DNA of 64,000 nucleotides from Streptomyces fragilis. GTDB taxonomy: Bacteria > Actinomycetota > Actinomycetes > Streptomycetales > Streptomycetaceae. Shown piece after piece: positions 17,739 to 26,454 of this stretch; position 1 is the first letter of the stretch; every line of letters begins with the position of its first letter. The stretch is from NCBI RefSeq assembly GCF_003112515.1, contig NZ_BEVZ01000002.1, forward strand, positions 1,364,001 to 1,428,000, in the 5' to 3' direction. The translations under genes were made by a program, and so were the position numbers. The notes under the pieces were generated by a model, which worked only from the letters and a program-made list of their open reading frames with translations, was not told the origin of the DNA and did not search any database.

Positions 17739-20387
17739 GTGTCCGTCACCCAGGACGTGCCCGCTCTGCGCCCGCCCCGGCCCTCCCCGCCGGCCTGGCT
17801 CCCCACCGTGCTGCGGATCCCCCTCGGCGACCTCACCGAGATCGGCGTCGACCTGGCCGGGGGAGAGCTGACGGTACGGCAGCTGGACCTGGTGGTGGGC
17901 GCGGGAGAGCACCCGCTGCGGCTGGTGCGCGAGTTCCGCGGTCCGCGCCGCGGCGAGGAGGGGTTCGGCCCGGGCTGGGCCTTCACCGCCGGGCAGGGGG
18001 TGCGGCAGGAGCGCACCGACCGGGCCGTGCGGCTCGTCGACGCACGGGGCCGGGGCACCGTGCTGCACCGCGACGACGCCAACGGGCGCCTCGTCCGCCT
18101 GACCGACCCGCTCGGCCGGCACGTCGCCTCGTACCACTACGACTCCGCGGGGACCCTGGTGCGCTCGCGCCACCGGGCGGGACCCGTCACCGACTTCGGG
18201 TGGGACGCCGAGGGCCGGCTGGTGCGGCTCACGGCGGACGGGGAGACGCTGCGCTTCTCCTACGACGGCGGCCACGCGGTCGGGCAGATCGACTGGAGCG
18301 GGCCGCACCGCCCGGCGCGGATCGAGCTCGCCTACGCCGACGGCCGCACCACCGTCCGCGGCCCAGGTCCCGGACACAGCGTGCACACCTTCGACGCGCT
18401 CGGCAGGCCGGTGGCACTGACCGGCCCGCTCGGCCACGAGACGCGCCAGGACTGGGACGACGGCGGACGCCCCGTCAGCTACGTCGACCCGCTCGGGGCC
18501 GTCCTCACCCGCACCTACGACGAGCAGGGCCGCCCGACCGGCCTCGTCCTGCCGACCTCCGGCCGTTCGCACGTCGGCTACGGCGACCCGGCGCACCCCG
18601 CGCTGCCCACCGTGCTGCGTGACCCGGCGGGCAACGAACTGCTGCTGCGGTACGACGCCCGGGGCCGGCTCGCCGAGGCAAGGACACCCGACCGGGACGG
18701 CCCCCTGGAGAGCCGCACCTACCACCCCGGGCACGGCAGGATCGCCACCCGCACCGACGGCAACGGCGCCCGCACCGCCTTCGAGCACGACGCGCACGGC
18801 GACCTGACCGCGGTGGCGCCGCCCGCGCCGCTCGGCCGCACCGAGTTCCACCGCGACGCGCTGTCCCGGATCACCGGCGTGACCGACGGCAACGGCAGGC
18901 GCACCGGCTACCGGCACGACGCGGCGGGCCGGCTGACCGAGGTCGTCGACGAGGACTCCGGGCGGCCGCTGCTCACCCTCGCCCGCGACGCGTTCGGCCG
19001 CGTGGTCCGCAAGACGGGACCCGGCTGGGCGTACGACTTCCGCTGGACGGCCACCCCCGCCGGCAGCCGGCTCGTGACGGCGGTGCGCACGGCCGGCGAC
19101 GAGCGCGAGGAGATCGGCGCCACCCACGACGCGGCGGGCTCCCTCACCTCGGTGACCTCCCCCGGCGGCACCACCCGGTACGTCCTGGACGCGGCGGGCC
19201 GCCCGGAGAGCGTCGTCACCCCCTCGGGCAGGACCGCCCGGCTCCACCACGACGCGGCCGGCCGCCTGACCGGCGTGGACTTCGGGCGCGGGTCCCAGAC
19301 GATCCGGTACGACGGCGCGGGGCGCAGGACCGGCCTCACGGTCTCCGACGCGTCCGGGCGCACCGTGCTGAGCGAGGAGTACGGCTACGACTCCGGCAGC
19401 GGCGCCGACAGCGACGTGCTGCGGTGCACCGTCGCCGACGGCGAGTTCACCGGCTACGCCTACGACGGGCTCAAGCGGCTGGCGCGCGCCGGGGGCACCG
19501 AGTACGGCTACGACGCCGCACACCACCTGGTGCGCCTCGGCGAGGTCCGCTTCACCCTCAACCCCGCCGGCCAGGTCACCCGCTTCGGCGGGACGGAGTT
19601 CGCCTACGACGGCGCCGGCAACTTCACCGAGGAGACCAACCCCACCGGCTCCTTCACCTACAGCCCCACCCACCAGACACTGACCGGGGTCTTCGGCGGC
19701 CGGCAGGTGGTGGACATCGCCTACGACGAGCTGGGGCAGGAGACGCCCCGCCGGATCACCGAGACCACCGTCGAGGGCGACACCGTCACCCACGTGCTGA
19801 CGCACAGCCCGCTGGGCGTCCTGCGCGTCACCGACGACGGCGTGCCCACGGACTTCGTGCGCACGCCCGACGGCGCCCTCCTCGCCGTGGAGACGGCCGA
19901 CGGACGGCACTACTGGGCCGTCACCGACCAGCGGGGATCGGTGCTGGCGCTGCTGGACGAGGAGGGCGCGCTCGCCGCCCGGTACCGGTACACGCCGCAC
20001 GGCGCCGTCACCGCGTCCGGTCCGGCCGCCGCCGTCAACCCGTTCCGCTACCGGGGCGCCTACCAGCTGCTGCGCAGCGCCCACGTGCTCGACCACCACC
20101 TGTACAACGGCTACTGGGGCCGCTTCACCCAGCCCGACCCGACGGGCCGCCAGTACGCCCCGTACACCTTCGCCGACAACGACCCGCTCAACAGCGGGAC
20201 ATGGACCCGGCACGACTTCTGGTCCGTCCTCGCCCGGCCCCACGAGCCGGCCGCGCAGGTGTTCCTGCCCGCCCCGCCGGGCCCCGGCGAGGACGCCGCG
20301 GCCGTGTTCACCGGAGCCGGGGCGACGCCCGACGCGATGCCGCTGATCGCCGGCCCCGCGCCGTCCCTGACCGTCCACCACCCCTGA
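17739..20387 (+). CDS. RHS/YD-repeat protein (882 aa)
   Basis: The protein is built of repeats of the form YDxxGRLxxxxDxxG over about residues 95-700 and ends in the RHS core signature (FRYRGAYQLLRS, then YNGYWGRFTQPDP and YAPYTFADNDPLNSG). These families fold into a hollow beta-cocoon shell. About 65 residues follow the core; they are Pro/Ala-rich and match no toxin I recognise. There is no signal peptide or membrane segment. The GTG at 17739 is preferred since GAGGAG lies 6 nt upstream. A SARP-type site lies directly upstream and the cyclase gene follows 65 bp downstream, so it seems to be part of the spirotetronate regulon. Its job there is unknown; a scaffold or sequestering shell is speculation. 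Confidence 0.85.
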   Translation: MSVTQDVPALRPPRPSPPAWLPTVLRIPLGDLTEIGVDLAGGELTVRQLDLVVGAGEHPLRLVREFRGPRRGEEGFGPGWAFTAGQGVRQERTDRAVRLVDARGRGTVLHRDDANGRLVRLTDPLGRHVASYHYDSAGTLVRSRHRAGPVTDFGWDAEGRLVRLTADGETLRFSYDGGHAVGQIDWSGPHRPARIELAYADGRTTVRGPGPGHSVHTFDALGRPVALTGPLGHETRQDWDDGGRPVSYVDPLGAVLTRTYDEQGRPTGLVLPTSGRSHVGYGDPAHPALPTVLRDPAGNELLLRYDARGRLAEARTPDRDGPLESRTYHPGHGRIATRTDGNGARTAFEHDAHGDLTAVAPPAPLGRTEFHRDALSRITGVTDGNGRRTGYRHDAAGRLTEVVDEDSGRPLLTLARDAFGRVVRKTGPGWAYDFRWTATPAGSRLVTAVRTAGDEREEIGATHDAAGSLTSVTSPGGTTRYVLDAAGRPESVVTPSGRTARLHHDAAGRLTGVDFGRGSQTIRYDGAGRRTGLTVSDASGRTVLSEEYGYDSGSGADSDVLRCTVADGEFTGYAYDGLKRLARAGGTEYGYDAAHHLVRLGEVRFTLNPAGQVTRFGGTEFAYDGAGNFTEETNPTGSFTYSPTHQTLTGVFGGRQVVDIAYDELGQETPRRITETTVEGDTVTHVLTHSPLGVLRVTDDGVPTDFVRTPDGALLAVETADGRHYWAVTDQRGSVLALLDEEGALAARYRYTPHGAVTASGPAAAVNPFRYRGAYQLLRSAHVLDHHLYNGYWGRFTQPDPTGRQYAPYTFADNDPLNSGTWTRHDFWSVLARPHEPAAQVFLPAPPGPGEDAAAVFTGAGATPDAMPLIAGPAPSLTVHHP

Positions 20388-20391
20388 AGCC

Positions 20392-20429
20392 CCTCACCCG
20401 AAGCCACCTCACCCGAAGCACCCGAAACC
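20392..20429. repeat. short tandem repeat before the Diels-Alderase gene
   Basis: CCTCACCCGAAGC occurs at 20392 and 20407, followed by a partial third copy at 20419. It fills the gap between the RHS stop and the ribosome site of the next gene. Likely a slippage repeat. Confidence 0.6.
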
Positions 20430-20452
20430 CCACCACCCGCGAGAGGACCGAC

Positions 20453-20857
20453 ATGGCTGACCAGATCGTGCTGCGCGTGCCCAAGGAGATCGTCGTCAAG
20501 GTGGTCGACGACGTGGACGTCGCCGACCCGCGGACCGGGCAGACCGGCACCTTCGACGACGAGCTCTACGACGAGACAGGCCGGCAGATCGGCACCTCGC
20601 ACGGCTCGTTCCGCATCACCTACGTACGCCCCGGCGACGGCGGCCTGATGACGTACTACACCGAGGACATCACCCTCGAGGACGGCACCATCCACGCCGA
20701 GGGCTGGGCCGACTTCAACGACGTCCGCACCAGCGAGTGGGTGTACTACCCCGCCACCGGAACCTCCGGCCGCTACGCCGGCCTGACCGGCTTCCGCACC
20801 TGGCGCATGACCGGGGTCCGCGCCTCCGCCGAGGCCCGGATCCTGCTGTCCGACTGA
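20453..20857 (+). CDS. abyU: AbyU-type spirotetronate Diels-Alderase, beta-barrel (134 aa)
   Basis: Small, strand-rich protein of the allene-oxide-cyclase-like barrel family that catalyses the intramolecular [4+2] cycloaddition between the exocyclic methylene of the tetronate and the polyketide diene. The AbyU pocket residues I remember (Phe41, Tyr76, Phe95, Arg122, Trp124, Met126) all fall on identical residues here at a constant offset of 7: Phe34, Tyr69, Phe88, Arg115, Trp117 and Met119, the last three in FRTWRMTG. This comes from memory of the AbyU structure and needs an alignment. GAGAGG precedes the ATG. Its place between the RHS gene and the tetronate cassette fits a role in the last ring-forming step. 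Confidence 0.9.
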   Translation: MADQIVLRVPKEIVVKVVDDVDVADPRTGQTGTFDDELYDETGRQIGTSHGSFRITYVRPGDGGLMTYYTEDITLEDGTIHAEGWADFNDVRTSEWVYYPATGTSGRYAGLTGFRTWRMTGVRASAEARILLSD

Positions 20858-20862
20858 TCCCG

Positions 20863-20886
20863 CCGTCCGACCGTCCGACCGTCCGA
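20863..20886. repeat. three tandem copies of CCGTCCGA
   Basis: Perfect 8-bp unit at 20863, 20871 and 20879 in the 71-bp spacer before the KAS III-like gene. A slippage-type microsatellite; no function evident. Confidence 0.7.
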
Positions 20887-20928
20887 CTGAGCGACGACCG
20901 CGACGACCACGCACAGAGAGGTCCCACG

Positions 20929-21963
20929 ATGACCGGTCGGGACGTGTACATCCGTTCGGCGGCCTCGGCGCTGCCGGGTCCGCCCGTGGACAACGCCGCC
21001 CTGGCCCGGCGCCTGGGCATGGACGCGCTGTGGGAGCAGTGGGTCGACGTGTTCATCGGCACCGCCTCCCGCCACCTCGCCCTCGACCTGGAGTCCGGCG
21101 AGGTCACCGGCACCCTGGCGGAGCTCGCCGCCGAAGCCGGCCGGTCCGCGCTGGCCGCCGCGGGGACCGGACCCCAGGAGGTGGACGCGGTGGTGCTGGC
21201 CACCGCGACACCGGACCGGCTCATGCCGGCCACCGTCAACATCGCCGCCGACCTGCTGGGCATCGACGGGGTGCGCACCTTCCAGCTCCAGTCCGGCTGT
21301 TCCGGCGCCGTGCAGGCACTGGACCTGGCACACCAGCTGCTGGTCAGCGGGTCCGCCGAGACGGTCCTGGTGCTGGGCGGCGACGTGATCGCCCGGTTCT
21401 TCGACGTCGAACGCGACCTGCGCACGGCGGCCCCGGCCGAGCTCGTCAACTACGTCCTGTTCGGCGACGCGGCCGGAGCCGCGGTCCTGAGCACCCGGCC
21501 CGCGCCCGGCGCCGCCCTGCTGCGCCAGGTGTTCACCCGCCTGGTGGGGCTGGGCCGCGAGCCGGGAGCCGTCCTGGAGTGGTTCGGGCCCGCCGACCGC
21601 GACACGGAGCGGCCCGCGGCCACCGAGGACTACAAGGCGATCGAGAAGCACGTGCCGGAGATGACCGAGGAGGTGCTGACGGAGCTGCTCGACGCGGCCG
21701 GCTGGGCCCCGGAGGACGTCGACGTCCTGCTGCCGCCGCAGTTGTCGGGCCGCATGACCGGCCTGATCACCGAACGGCTCGCCCTGCCCCGGGCGGAGCC
21801 GGTCACCTGCGTCGACCGGGTCGGCAACTGCGGCAACGCCATCGTCTTCCTCCAGCTGGAACGCGCCCTGGCCGGCGCCCTCGGCCCGGGGCGGCGCGCG
21901 GTGGGCGTGTCCATCGAGTCCAGCAAGTGGATCAAGGCCGGCTTCGCCCTGGAAGGACGCTGA
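20929..21963 (+). CDS. abyA1: tetronate-forming KAS III-like enzyme (344 aa)
   Basis: FabH-fold enzyme expected to join the glyceryl-ACP unit to the PKS-bound beta-ketoacyl chain and close the tetronate ring, releasing the polyketide. The nucleophile is Cys124 in QSGCSGA and the conserved Asn lies in GNCGNA. At the place of the FabH catalytic histidine (PHQAN) the sequence reads LLPPQLSG, with Pro270. The frame is open upstream to 20737, but the ATG at 20929 has an AGAGAGG site at 20915 and starts at the normal N-terminus (MTGRDVYIRSAASALPG). It is the first gene of a tightly packed operon running to 26433. The tetronate role rests on the neighbours and on Agg/Rk/Aby precedents. Confidence 0.9.
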   Translation: MTGRDVYIRSAASALPGPPVDNAALARRLGMDALWEQWVDVFIGTASRHLALDLESGEVTGTLAELAAEAGRSALAAAGTGPQEVDAVVLATATPDRLMPATVNIAADLLGIDGVRTFQLQSGCSGAVQALDLAHQLLVSGSAETVLVLGGDVIARFFDVERDLRTAAPAELVNYVLFGDAAGAAVLSTRPAPGAALLRQVFTRLVGLGREPGAVLEWFGPADRDTERPAATEDYKAIEKHVPEMTEEVLTELLDAAGWAPEDVDVLLPPQLSGRMTGLITERLALPRAEPVTCVDRVGNCGNAIVFLQLERALAGALGPGRRAVGVSIESSKWIKAGFALEGR

Positions 21964-21967
21964 CGAC

Positions 21968-23860
21968 GTGGGCGACGACCTGAGCGAACTCACCCGTCTG
22001 CACCGGGACGGCAGCCTGGCCGCCCACTACCCGCGGGTGCGCGCCCTGCTGGCGGAACTCACCGGCGACCCCCTCGCCAGGGCCGGCCGGCTGCTCGCCC
22101 GGCTCGACCCCGACGACGTCCTGGCCGCGCACCCCGGCACCCCGGCCCCGCTCCTGGCGCTGACCGGGCACGGCACCCTCACCGGCGCGGTGCCCGCCCT
22201 CACCGCGGAGCTGGCCCGGCACGGGCTGCTGGCCAGGGTCCGGCTCTCGCCCTTCGACAGCTGGGTCTTCGACCTGGCCGACCCGGCGAGCGACCTGTAC
22301 GCTGCACGACCCGACCTGGTGCTGTGCCTCCTCGACGCGGCGACGGTCACCGACGACCTGCCGACCCCGTGGGGCGCCGACGACGTCGCACGCGTGCTCG
22401 AGGAGAAGCTGGCCCTGCTGGAACGCGCGGCCGAGGTGTGCGCGACGGCGGCCCCCGGCGCGACCCTGGTGCTCAACACCCTGCCGCTGCTCCCGGAGAC
22501 GCCGGCCCAGCTGCTCGACCTGCGGGCACGGGCCCGGCTGGGCGCGCTGTGGCGGCGGGCCGAGGCGCGGCTGCTGGAGCTGCCCGACCGCCACCCGCAC
22601 GTCGTGGTCGTCGACCTGCTTCCCCAGCTCGCCCGCGGGGTGGCCGCCGGCGACGTGCGGCAGAGCGTGTACGCGCGCGCCCACCTCTCCGACGGGCTGC
22701 TCGCCCGGTACGCCCGCGAGGTGGGCCACCTGGCACGCCTGTCCACGGGCGGCGGGAAGAAGGTGCTCGCCCTCGACCTGGACAACACGGTCTGGGGAGG
22801 CGTGCTCGGCGAGGTCGGCCCGGACGGCATCGAGACCGACGGCGGCTACCGGGGAGAGGCCTTCCGGCGCTTCCAGCTGGTGGTGCGGCAACTGGCGGCG
22901 CAGGGCGTCCTGGTCACCGCGGTCAGCAAGAACGACCTCGAACCGGTGGAGAAGACGCTGCGCGAACACCCCGGACTCGCCCTGCGCGAGGAGGACTTCG
23001 TGCGGATCAGGGCCAACTGGCGTCCCAAGCACGAGAACATCGCCGAGTTGGCCGACGAACTCAACCTGGGCGCCGACAGCTTCGTCTTCGTCGACGACAG
23101 CGCCTTCGAACGCGGGCTGGTGCGCCGCGAACTGCCGGGCGTCGCGGTGGTGGCGGTCGACGAGGAGCCGGCGCTGCACCCCGGGAGGCTGCTGGAGGAC
23201 GGCTGGTTCGCGGCCCGGGAGCTGACCGACGAGGACCTGGTGCGGCCCGCCCGCTACCGCGAGGAACGCGACCGGCGGGACTTCCTGCACACCTTCGACT
23301 CCCTCGACGGCTACCTGCGGGAGCTGGACACCACGGTGACCGTCGCCCCGGCCGCACCCGGGGAGTACGCCCGGATCTCCCAGATCACCCTGCGCACCAA
23401 CCAGTTCAACCTCACCACCCGGCGGCTCCAGCCCGCCGACGTGCGCGCCCTGGCCGCCGACCCGGCGGCGCTGGTGCTCGGCGTCCGCGCCGCGGACCGC
23501 TTCGGCGACCACGGGCTGGTCGGCGCCGTGCTGCTGCGGCAGGACGGCGAGGTGCTGCACGTCGACAACTTCCTGCTCAGCTGCCGGGTCTTCTCCCGCG
23601 GCATCGAGCAGACGGTGCTGCACGCGGTGCTGCGGCACGCACGTGACAGCGGGCTGCGGGAGGTGCGCGCCGCCTACCGCCGCACACCGAAGAACGGCAA
23701 GGTCGCCGACTTCTGCCCGCGCGGCGGCTTCACGGCCACCACGGTCACGGACGAGGAGACCCTCTTCCGCCACGACCTGGCCGAACTGCCCGAGCCCGCC
23801 GCACACATCCGTCTCACCGCGCGGTTCGGCCGCGCACCCGGCGAAGGGGACGCTCCGTGA
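21968..23860 (+). CDS. abyA2: FkbH-like glyceryl-ACP loading enzyme (630 aa)
   Basis: HAD-superfamily enzyme that takes 1,3-bisphosphoglycerate, removes phosphate and loads a D-glyceryl group on a dedicated ACP. The HAD motif ALDLDNTVWGGVLGE has the nucleophile pair Asp270/Asp272, with SKND and FVDDSAFER motifs further on, and a GNAT-like C-terminal region (QITLRTNQFNLTTRRL). The N-terminal 240 residues form the usual SGNH-like extension. The GTG at 21968 is 4 bp after the previous stop. It overlaps the ACP gene by GTGA. This glycerate unit becomes the C3 part of the tetronate ring. Confidence 0.93.
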   Translation: MGDDLSELTRLHRDGSLAAHYPRVRALLAELTGDPLARAGRLLARLDPDDVLAAHPGTPAPLLALTGHGTLTGAVPALTAELARHGLLARVRLSPFDSWVFDLADPASDLYAARPDLVLCLLDAATVTDDLPTPWGADDVARVLEEKLALLERAAEVCATAAPGATLVLNTLPLLPETPAQLLDLRARARLGALWRRAEARLLELPDRHPHVVVVDLLPQLARGVAAGDVRQSVYARAHLSDGLLARYAREVGHLARLSTGGGKKVLALDLDNTVWGGVLGEVGPDGIETDGGYRGEAFRRFQLVVRQLAAQGVLVTAVSKNDLEPVEKTLREHPGLALREEDFVRIRANWRPKHENIAELADELNLGADSFVFVDDSAFERGLVRRELPGVAVVAVDEEPALHPGRLLEDGWFAARELTDEDLVRPARYREERDRRDFLHTFDSLDGYLRELDTTVTVAPAAPGEYARISQITLRTNQFNLTTRRLQPADVRALAADPAALVLGVRAADRFGDHGLVGAVLLRQDGEVLHVDNFLLSCRVFSRGIEQTVLHAVLRHARDSGLREVRAAYRRTPKNGKVADFCPRGGFTATTVTDEETLFRHDLAELPEPAAHIRLTARFGRAPGEGDAP

Positions 23861-24084
23861 AGACCGTCGAGGACTACGTCGAGCTGCTGCGCGACGAACT
23901 CGCCCTGCCCGTGACGGCCGAGGACCTCGGCCGCCCCCTGGACGCCGTCGCGGCCTGGGACTCGGTGCACCTGCTCACCCTGTGCACCCTGCTGGAACGG
24001 GAGACCGGACGGCCCCTGTCGCTGGCCGACGTCCTGGAGGCGCCCAGCCTGGAGGCCGTGTACCGGCTGGCGGTGGCGCCGTGA
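23857..24084 (+). CDS. abyA3: glyceryl acyl carrier protein (75 aa)
   Basis: Short carrier protein with the phosphopantetheine serine in AAWDSVHLL (the DSxxL signature) and a helix-rich frame of normal ACP size. It is coupled to the FkbH gene (GTGA) and to the acyltransferase gene (GTGA), the standard tetronate arrangement in which this ACP carries the glyceryl unit. It is distinct from the PKS-embedded ACPs, which have [11 protein letters not shown]. Confidence 0.92.
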   Translation: MKTVEDYVELLRDELALPVTAEDLGRPLDAVAAWDSVHLLTLCTLLERETGRPLSLADVLEAPSLEAVYRLAVAP

Positions 24085-24857
24085 GCGGACCGGCGCCCGA
24101 GGTCCGGGAGGAGGCGCCGCCCCGGCAGCGGCGCCACACGTTGTTCTTCCTGGAGGTGATCCGCGACTTCTCGCCCGTCTTCCTCGACACCGAGGTCGAC
24201 ATGACCGGCGTCCTCGCCCACCGCGCGGCGGCCGCCCAGGAGGAGGACCGGCGCTACAGCACCGTCTCCTACGTGCTGCACGCCGCCGGCCGGGTCCTGG
24301 CCCGGCACCCCGACGCCAACGCCGCCGTCCGCGGCGGGCCCCGCAGGCCGCGCGTCGCCCGCTACCCCTTCGTCAACGGCAAGGTGGCGCTGGACAGCAC
24401 CCTGGAGGGCCGGCGGGTGGTGCTCGGCGCCGTCGTCCCCGACGTGCACGAGGCCGGCCTGGACGAGATCCAGAGCCACCTGGACCGGGTACGGCAGGGC
24501 GATCCGGAGCGGCTGCCCGAGTTCGAGGGCATCCGGCGGCTGCACCGGCTGCCCTGGGCGGAGGCCCGCAAGCAGTTCCGGCACGCCGCCGACTCGCTGG
24601 CGCTGCGCCCCCACGTGACCGGCACCTTCGCGGTGACCTCGCTGGGGCACCGCGCGGTGGACGCCTTCCACTCGGTGGGCGGCACCACCACGACCTTCGG
24701 GGTGGGCCGGATCCTGGACCGCCCGGTGGTGCACGAGGGCCGGATCACGGTGGCCCCCGTGATGCGGCTGAGCCTGTCCTTCGACCACCGGGTCATCGAC
24801 GGGGCCGAGGCGGCGGACGTGCTGACCGAGGTGAAGGAGGCGCTGGAGGGCGTATGA
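24081..24857 (+). CDS. abyA4: E2-type (2-oxoacid dehydrogenase) acyltransferase (258 aa)
   Basis: Catalytic core of a dihydrolipoyl acyltransferase without lipoyl or peripheral-subunit binding domains. The HxxxD active motif is FDHRVIDG with His236 and Asp240, near the C-terminus as expected. In agglomerin and related tetronate pathways such an enzyme acetylates the primary hydroxyl of the tetronate so that acetate can be eliminated in the next step. It starts with the GTG overlapping the ACP stop and overlaps the next gene by ATGA. The acetyl donor, probably acetyl-CoA, is inferred from the family. Confidence 0.9.
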   Translation: MSGPAPEVREEAPPRQRRHTLFFLEVIRDFSPVFLDTEVDMTGVLAHRAAAAQEEDRRYSTVSYVLHAAGRVLARHPDANAAVRGGPRRPRVARYPFVNGKVALDSTLEGRRVVLGAVVPDVHEAGLDEIQSHLDRVRQGDPERLPEFEGIRRLHRLPWAEARKQFRHAADSLALRPHVTGTFAVTSLGHRAVDAFHSVGGTTTTFGVGRILDRPVVHEGRITVAPVMRLSLSFDHRVIDGAEAADVLTEVKEALEGV

Positions 24858-25936
24858 ACGACATCGCCGAACTGAAGAACTTCGTCGTGGCGCACACCCG
24901 CTCGCAAGGACTGCCCGCCGCCTACTACGACCCGCTGCTGGCCCGGATCCGCGACGACGGCGACGGCACGCCCGGGTCCTGGGTGGGGGAGTGGTCGGCG
25001 GAGGCGGCCCGGCTGGAGGCGGAGGGCAAGCTCCTCGAGGCGAGCGTGCACCACAACATGGCGCGCTTCCCCTTCGTGGACGGGCCCGCCCGGCGCGCGG
25101 CACTCGAACGGTGCGTGGCCGCCTTCGACGCGTGGCGGCAGGGGTTCCCCGCGATCGAACGGCTCGACGTCGAGCTCCCCGAGGGCCGTGTCCGCTGCTG
25201 GACCACCGGACTGGACGCGGCCGACCCCAAGCCGCTGCTGGTCATGACCGGCGGCATCGTGTCCGTGAAGGAGCAGTGGGCGCCGGTGCTGCTCCAGCTC
25301 GGCGCCCTCGGCTTCGCCGGGGTGGTCACCGAGATGCCCGGCGTCGGGGAGAACACGCTCGCCTACCGGGCGGACAGCTGGCGCATGTACCCGGCGCTGC
25401 TCGATGCCGTCGGCGGGCGCGCCGAGGTCTCCCGCACCTACGCGCTGGCGCTCAGCTTCAGCGGCCACCTGGCGCTGCGGGCCGCGCTGCACGACACGCG
25501 GATCAGGGGGGTGGTGGGCGCCGGGATGCCGGTGCACGACTTCTTCACCGACGCCGACTGGCAGCGCACCGTGCCCCGGGTGACGACGGACACGCTGGCC
25601 CACCTGACGGGCGCGCCGTCCGAGGAGGTGTACGGCGTGCTCAAGGACTGGGCGCTGGCTCCGCGGGAGCTGGGTGCGCTGCGCGTCCCCGTCGCCCACG
25701 TCACCAGCCTGCGGGACGAGATCGTCCCGCCCTCGGACGCCGCGCTGCTGCGCGCGCACGTGCCGCGGGTGCGGCTGCTGGCCCACGACGACGTGCACGG
25801 CTCGCCGCGCTTCTTCGCGCAGACCCGGCTGTGGACGCTGCTGTCGGTGCTGCGGATGCGCGGCGGACACGCCGAACAGCGCCTGGCGCTCACCCGCGAG
25901 TTCGCCCGGCTGCGCTACGGCGGGGGACGGGCATGA
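24854..25936 (+). CDS. abyA5: alpha/beta-hydrolase-fold eliminase forming the exocyclic methylene (360 aa)
   Basis: FrsA-like alpha/beta hydrolase. The nucleophile elbow reads LSFSGHLAL with Ser203; both GxSxG glycines are replaced. A DDVHGSPRFF segment near residue 315 holds the likely catalytic His. In the Agg5/QmnD5/AbyA5 group the enzyme does not hydrolyse but eliminates acetate from the acetylated tetronate to give the exocyclic double bond used as dienophile. The position directly after the acyltransferase gene (ATGA overlap) supports this. The next gene is again coupled by ATGA. Confidence 0.88.
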   Translation: MNDIAELKNFVVAHTRSQGLPAAYYDPLLARIRDDGDGTPGSWVGEWSAEAARLEAEGKLLEASVHHNMARFPFVDGPARRAALERCVAAFDAWRQGFPAIERLDVELPEGRVRCWTTGLDAADPKPLLVMTGGIVSVKEQWAPVLLQLGALGFAGVVTEMPGVGENTLAYRADSWRMYPALLDAVGGRAEVSRTYALALSFSGHLALRAALHDTRIRGVVGAGMPVHDFFTDADWQRTVPRVTTDTLAHLTGAPSEEVYGVLKDWALAPRELGALRVPVAHVTSLRDEIVPPSDAALLRAHVPRVRLLAHDDVHGSPRFFAQTRLWTLLSVLRMRGGHAEQRLALTREFARLRYGGGRA

Positions 25937-26433
25937 GCGGGATGCTCGAGCTGGAGGGCGGCCCGCGGTGTCTGCGCAACGTGCTGGGGCGGTTCGCCAC
26001 CGGCGTGGTGGCGGTCGCGGGCCGGGACCCGGCGAGCGGCCGGCGTGCGGCGCTGGTGGCCAACTCCTTCTGCTCGGTGTCCCTGGAGCCGCCCCTGGTG
26101 TCCTTCTGCGTCGCCCACACCAGCACCAGCTGGCCGCACATCCGGTCGGCGGGACTGCTGGCCGTCAGCATCCTGGGCGCCGGACAGCGGGAGGCGGCGA
26201 CGCGGCTCGCGACGCCCGGCGGCGACAAGTTCACCGGGCTGCCCTGGCGGACCTCGCCGGGTGGCGCGCCCCTGCTCGACGGCGCGCTGGCCTGGCTGGA
26301 GTGCGCGGTGGAGGCGGAGCACCCGGCGGGCGACCACACCATCGTGGTGGCCCGCGTCGGCGCTCTGGACGCCCCGCACGACGGGGAGCCCCTGCTGTTC
26401 TTCCGCGGCGCCTTCGCACGTCTCGGCCACTGA
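25933..26433 (+). CDS. abyZ: flavin reductase (166 aa)
   Basis: Flavin-reductase-domain protein (NADH:FMN oxidoreductase of the two-component type), with the motifs RFATGVVAVAG, ANSFCSVSLEPPLVSFCVA and FRGAFARLGH. It supplies reduced flavin to a partner monooxygenase; the only flavin-dependent candidate in the window is the luciferase-like protein at 28801. It is the last gene of the tetronate operon (ATGA overlap with the hydrolase) and ends 21 bp from the convergent TetR gene. Related two-component systems act as tailoring oxidases in abyssomicin-type pathways; the partner is inferred. Confidence 0.9.
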   Translation: MSGMLELEGGPRCLRNVLGRFATGVVAVAGRDPASGRRAALVANSFCSVSLEPPLVSFCVAHTSTSWPHIRSAGLLAVSILGAGQREAATRLATPGGDKFTGLPWRTSPGGAPLLDGALAWLECAVEAEHPAGDHTIVVARVGALDAPHDGEPLLFFRGAFARLGH

Positions 26434-26454
26434 CCCGCCGTGCGCCGCGCCCGC

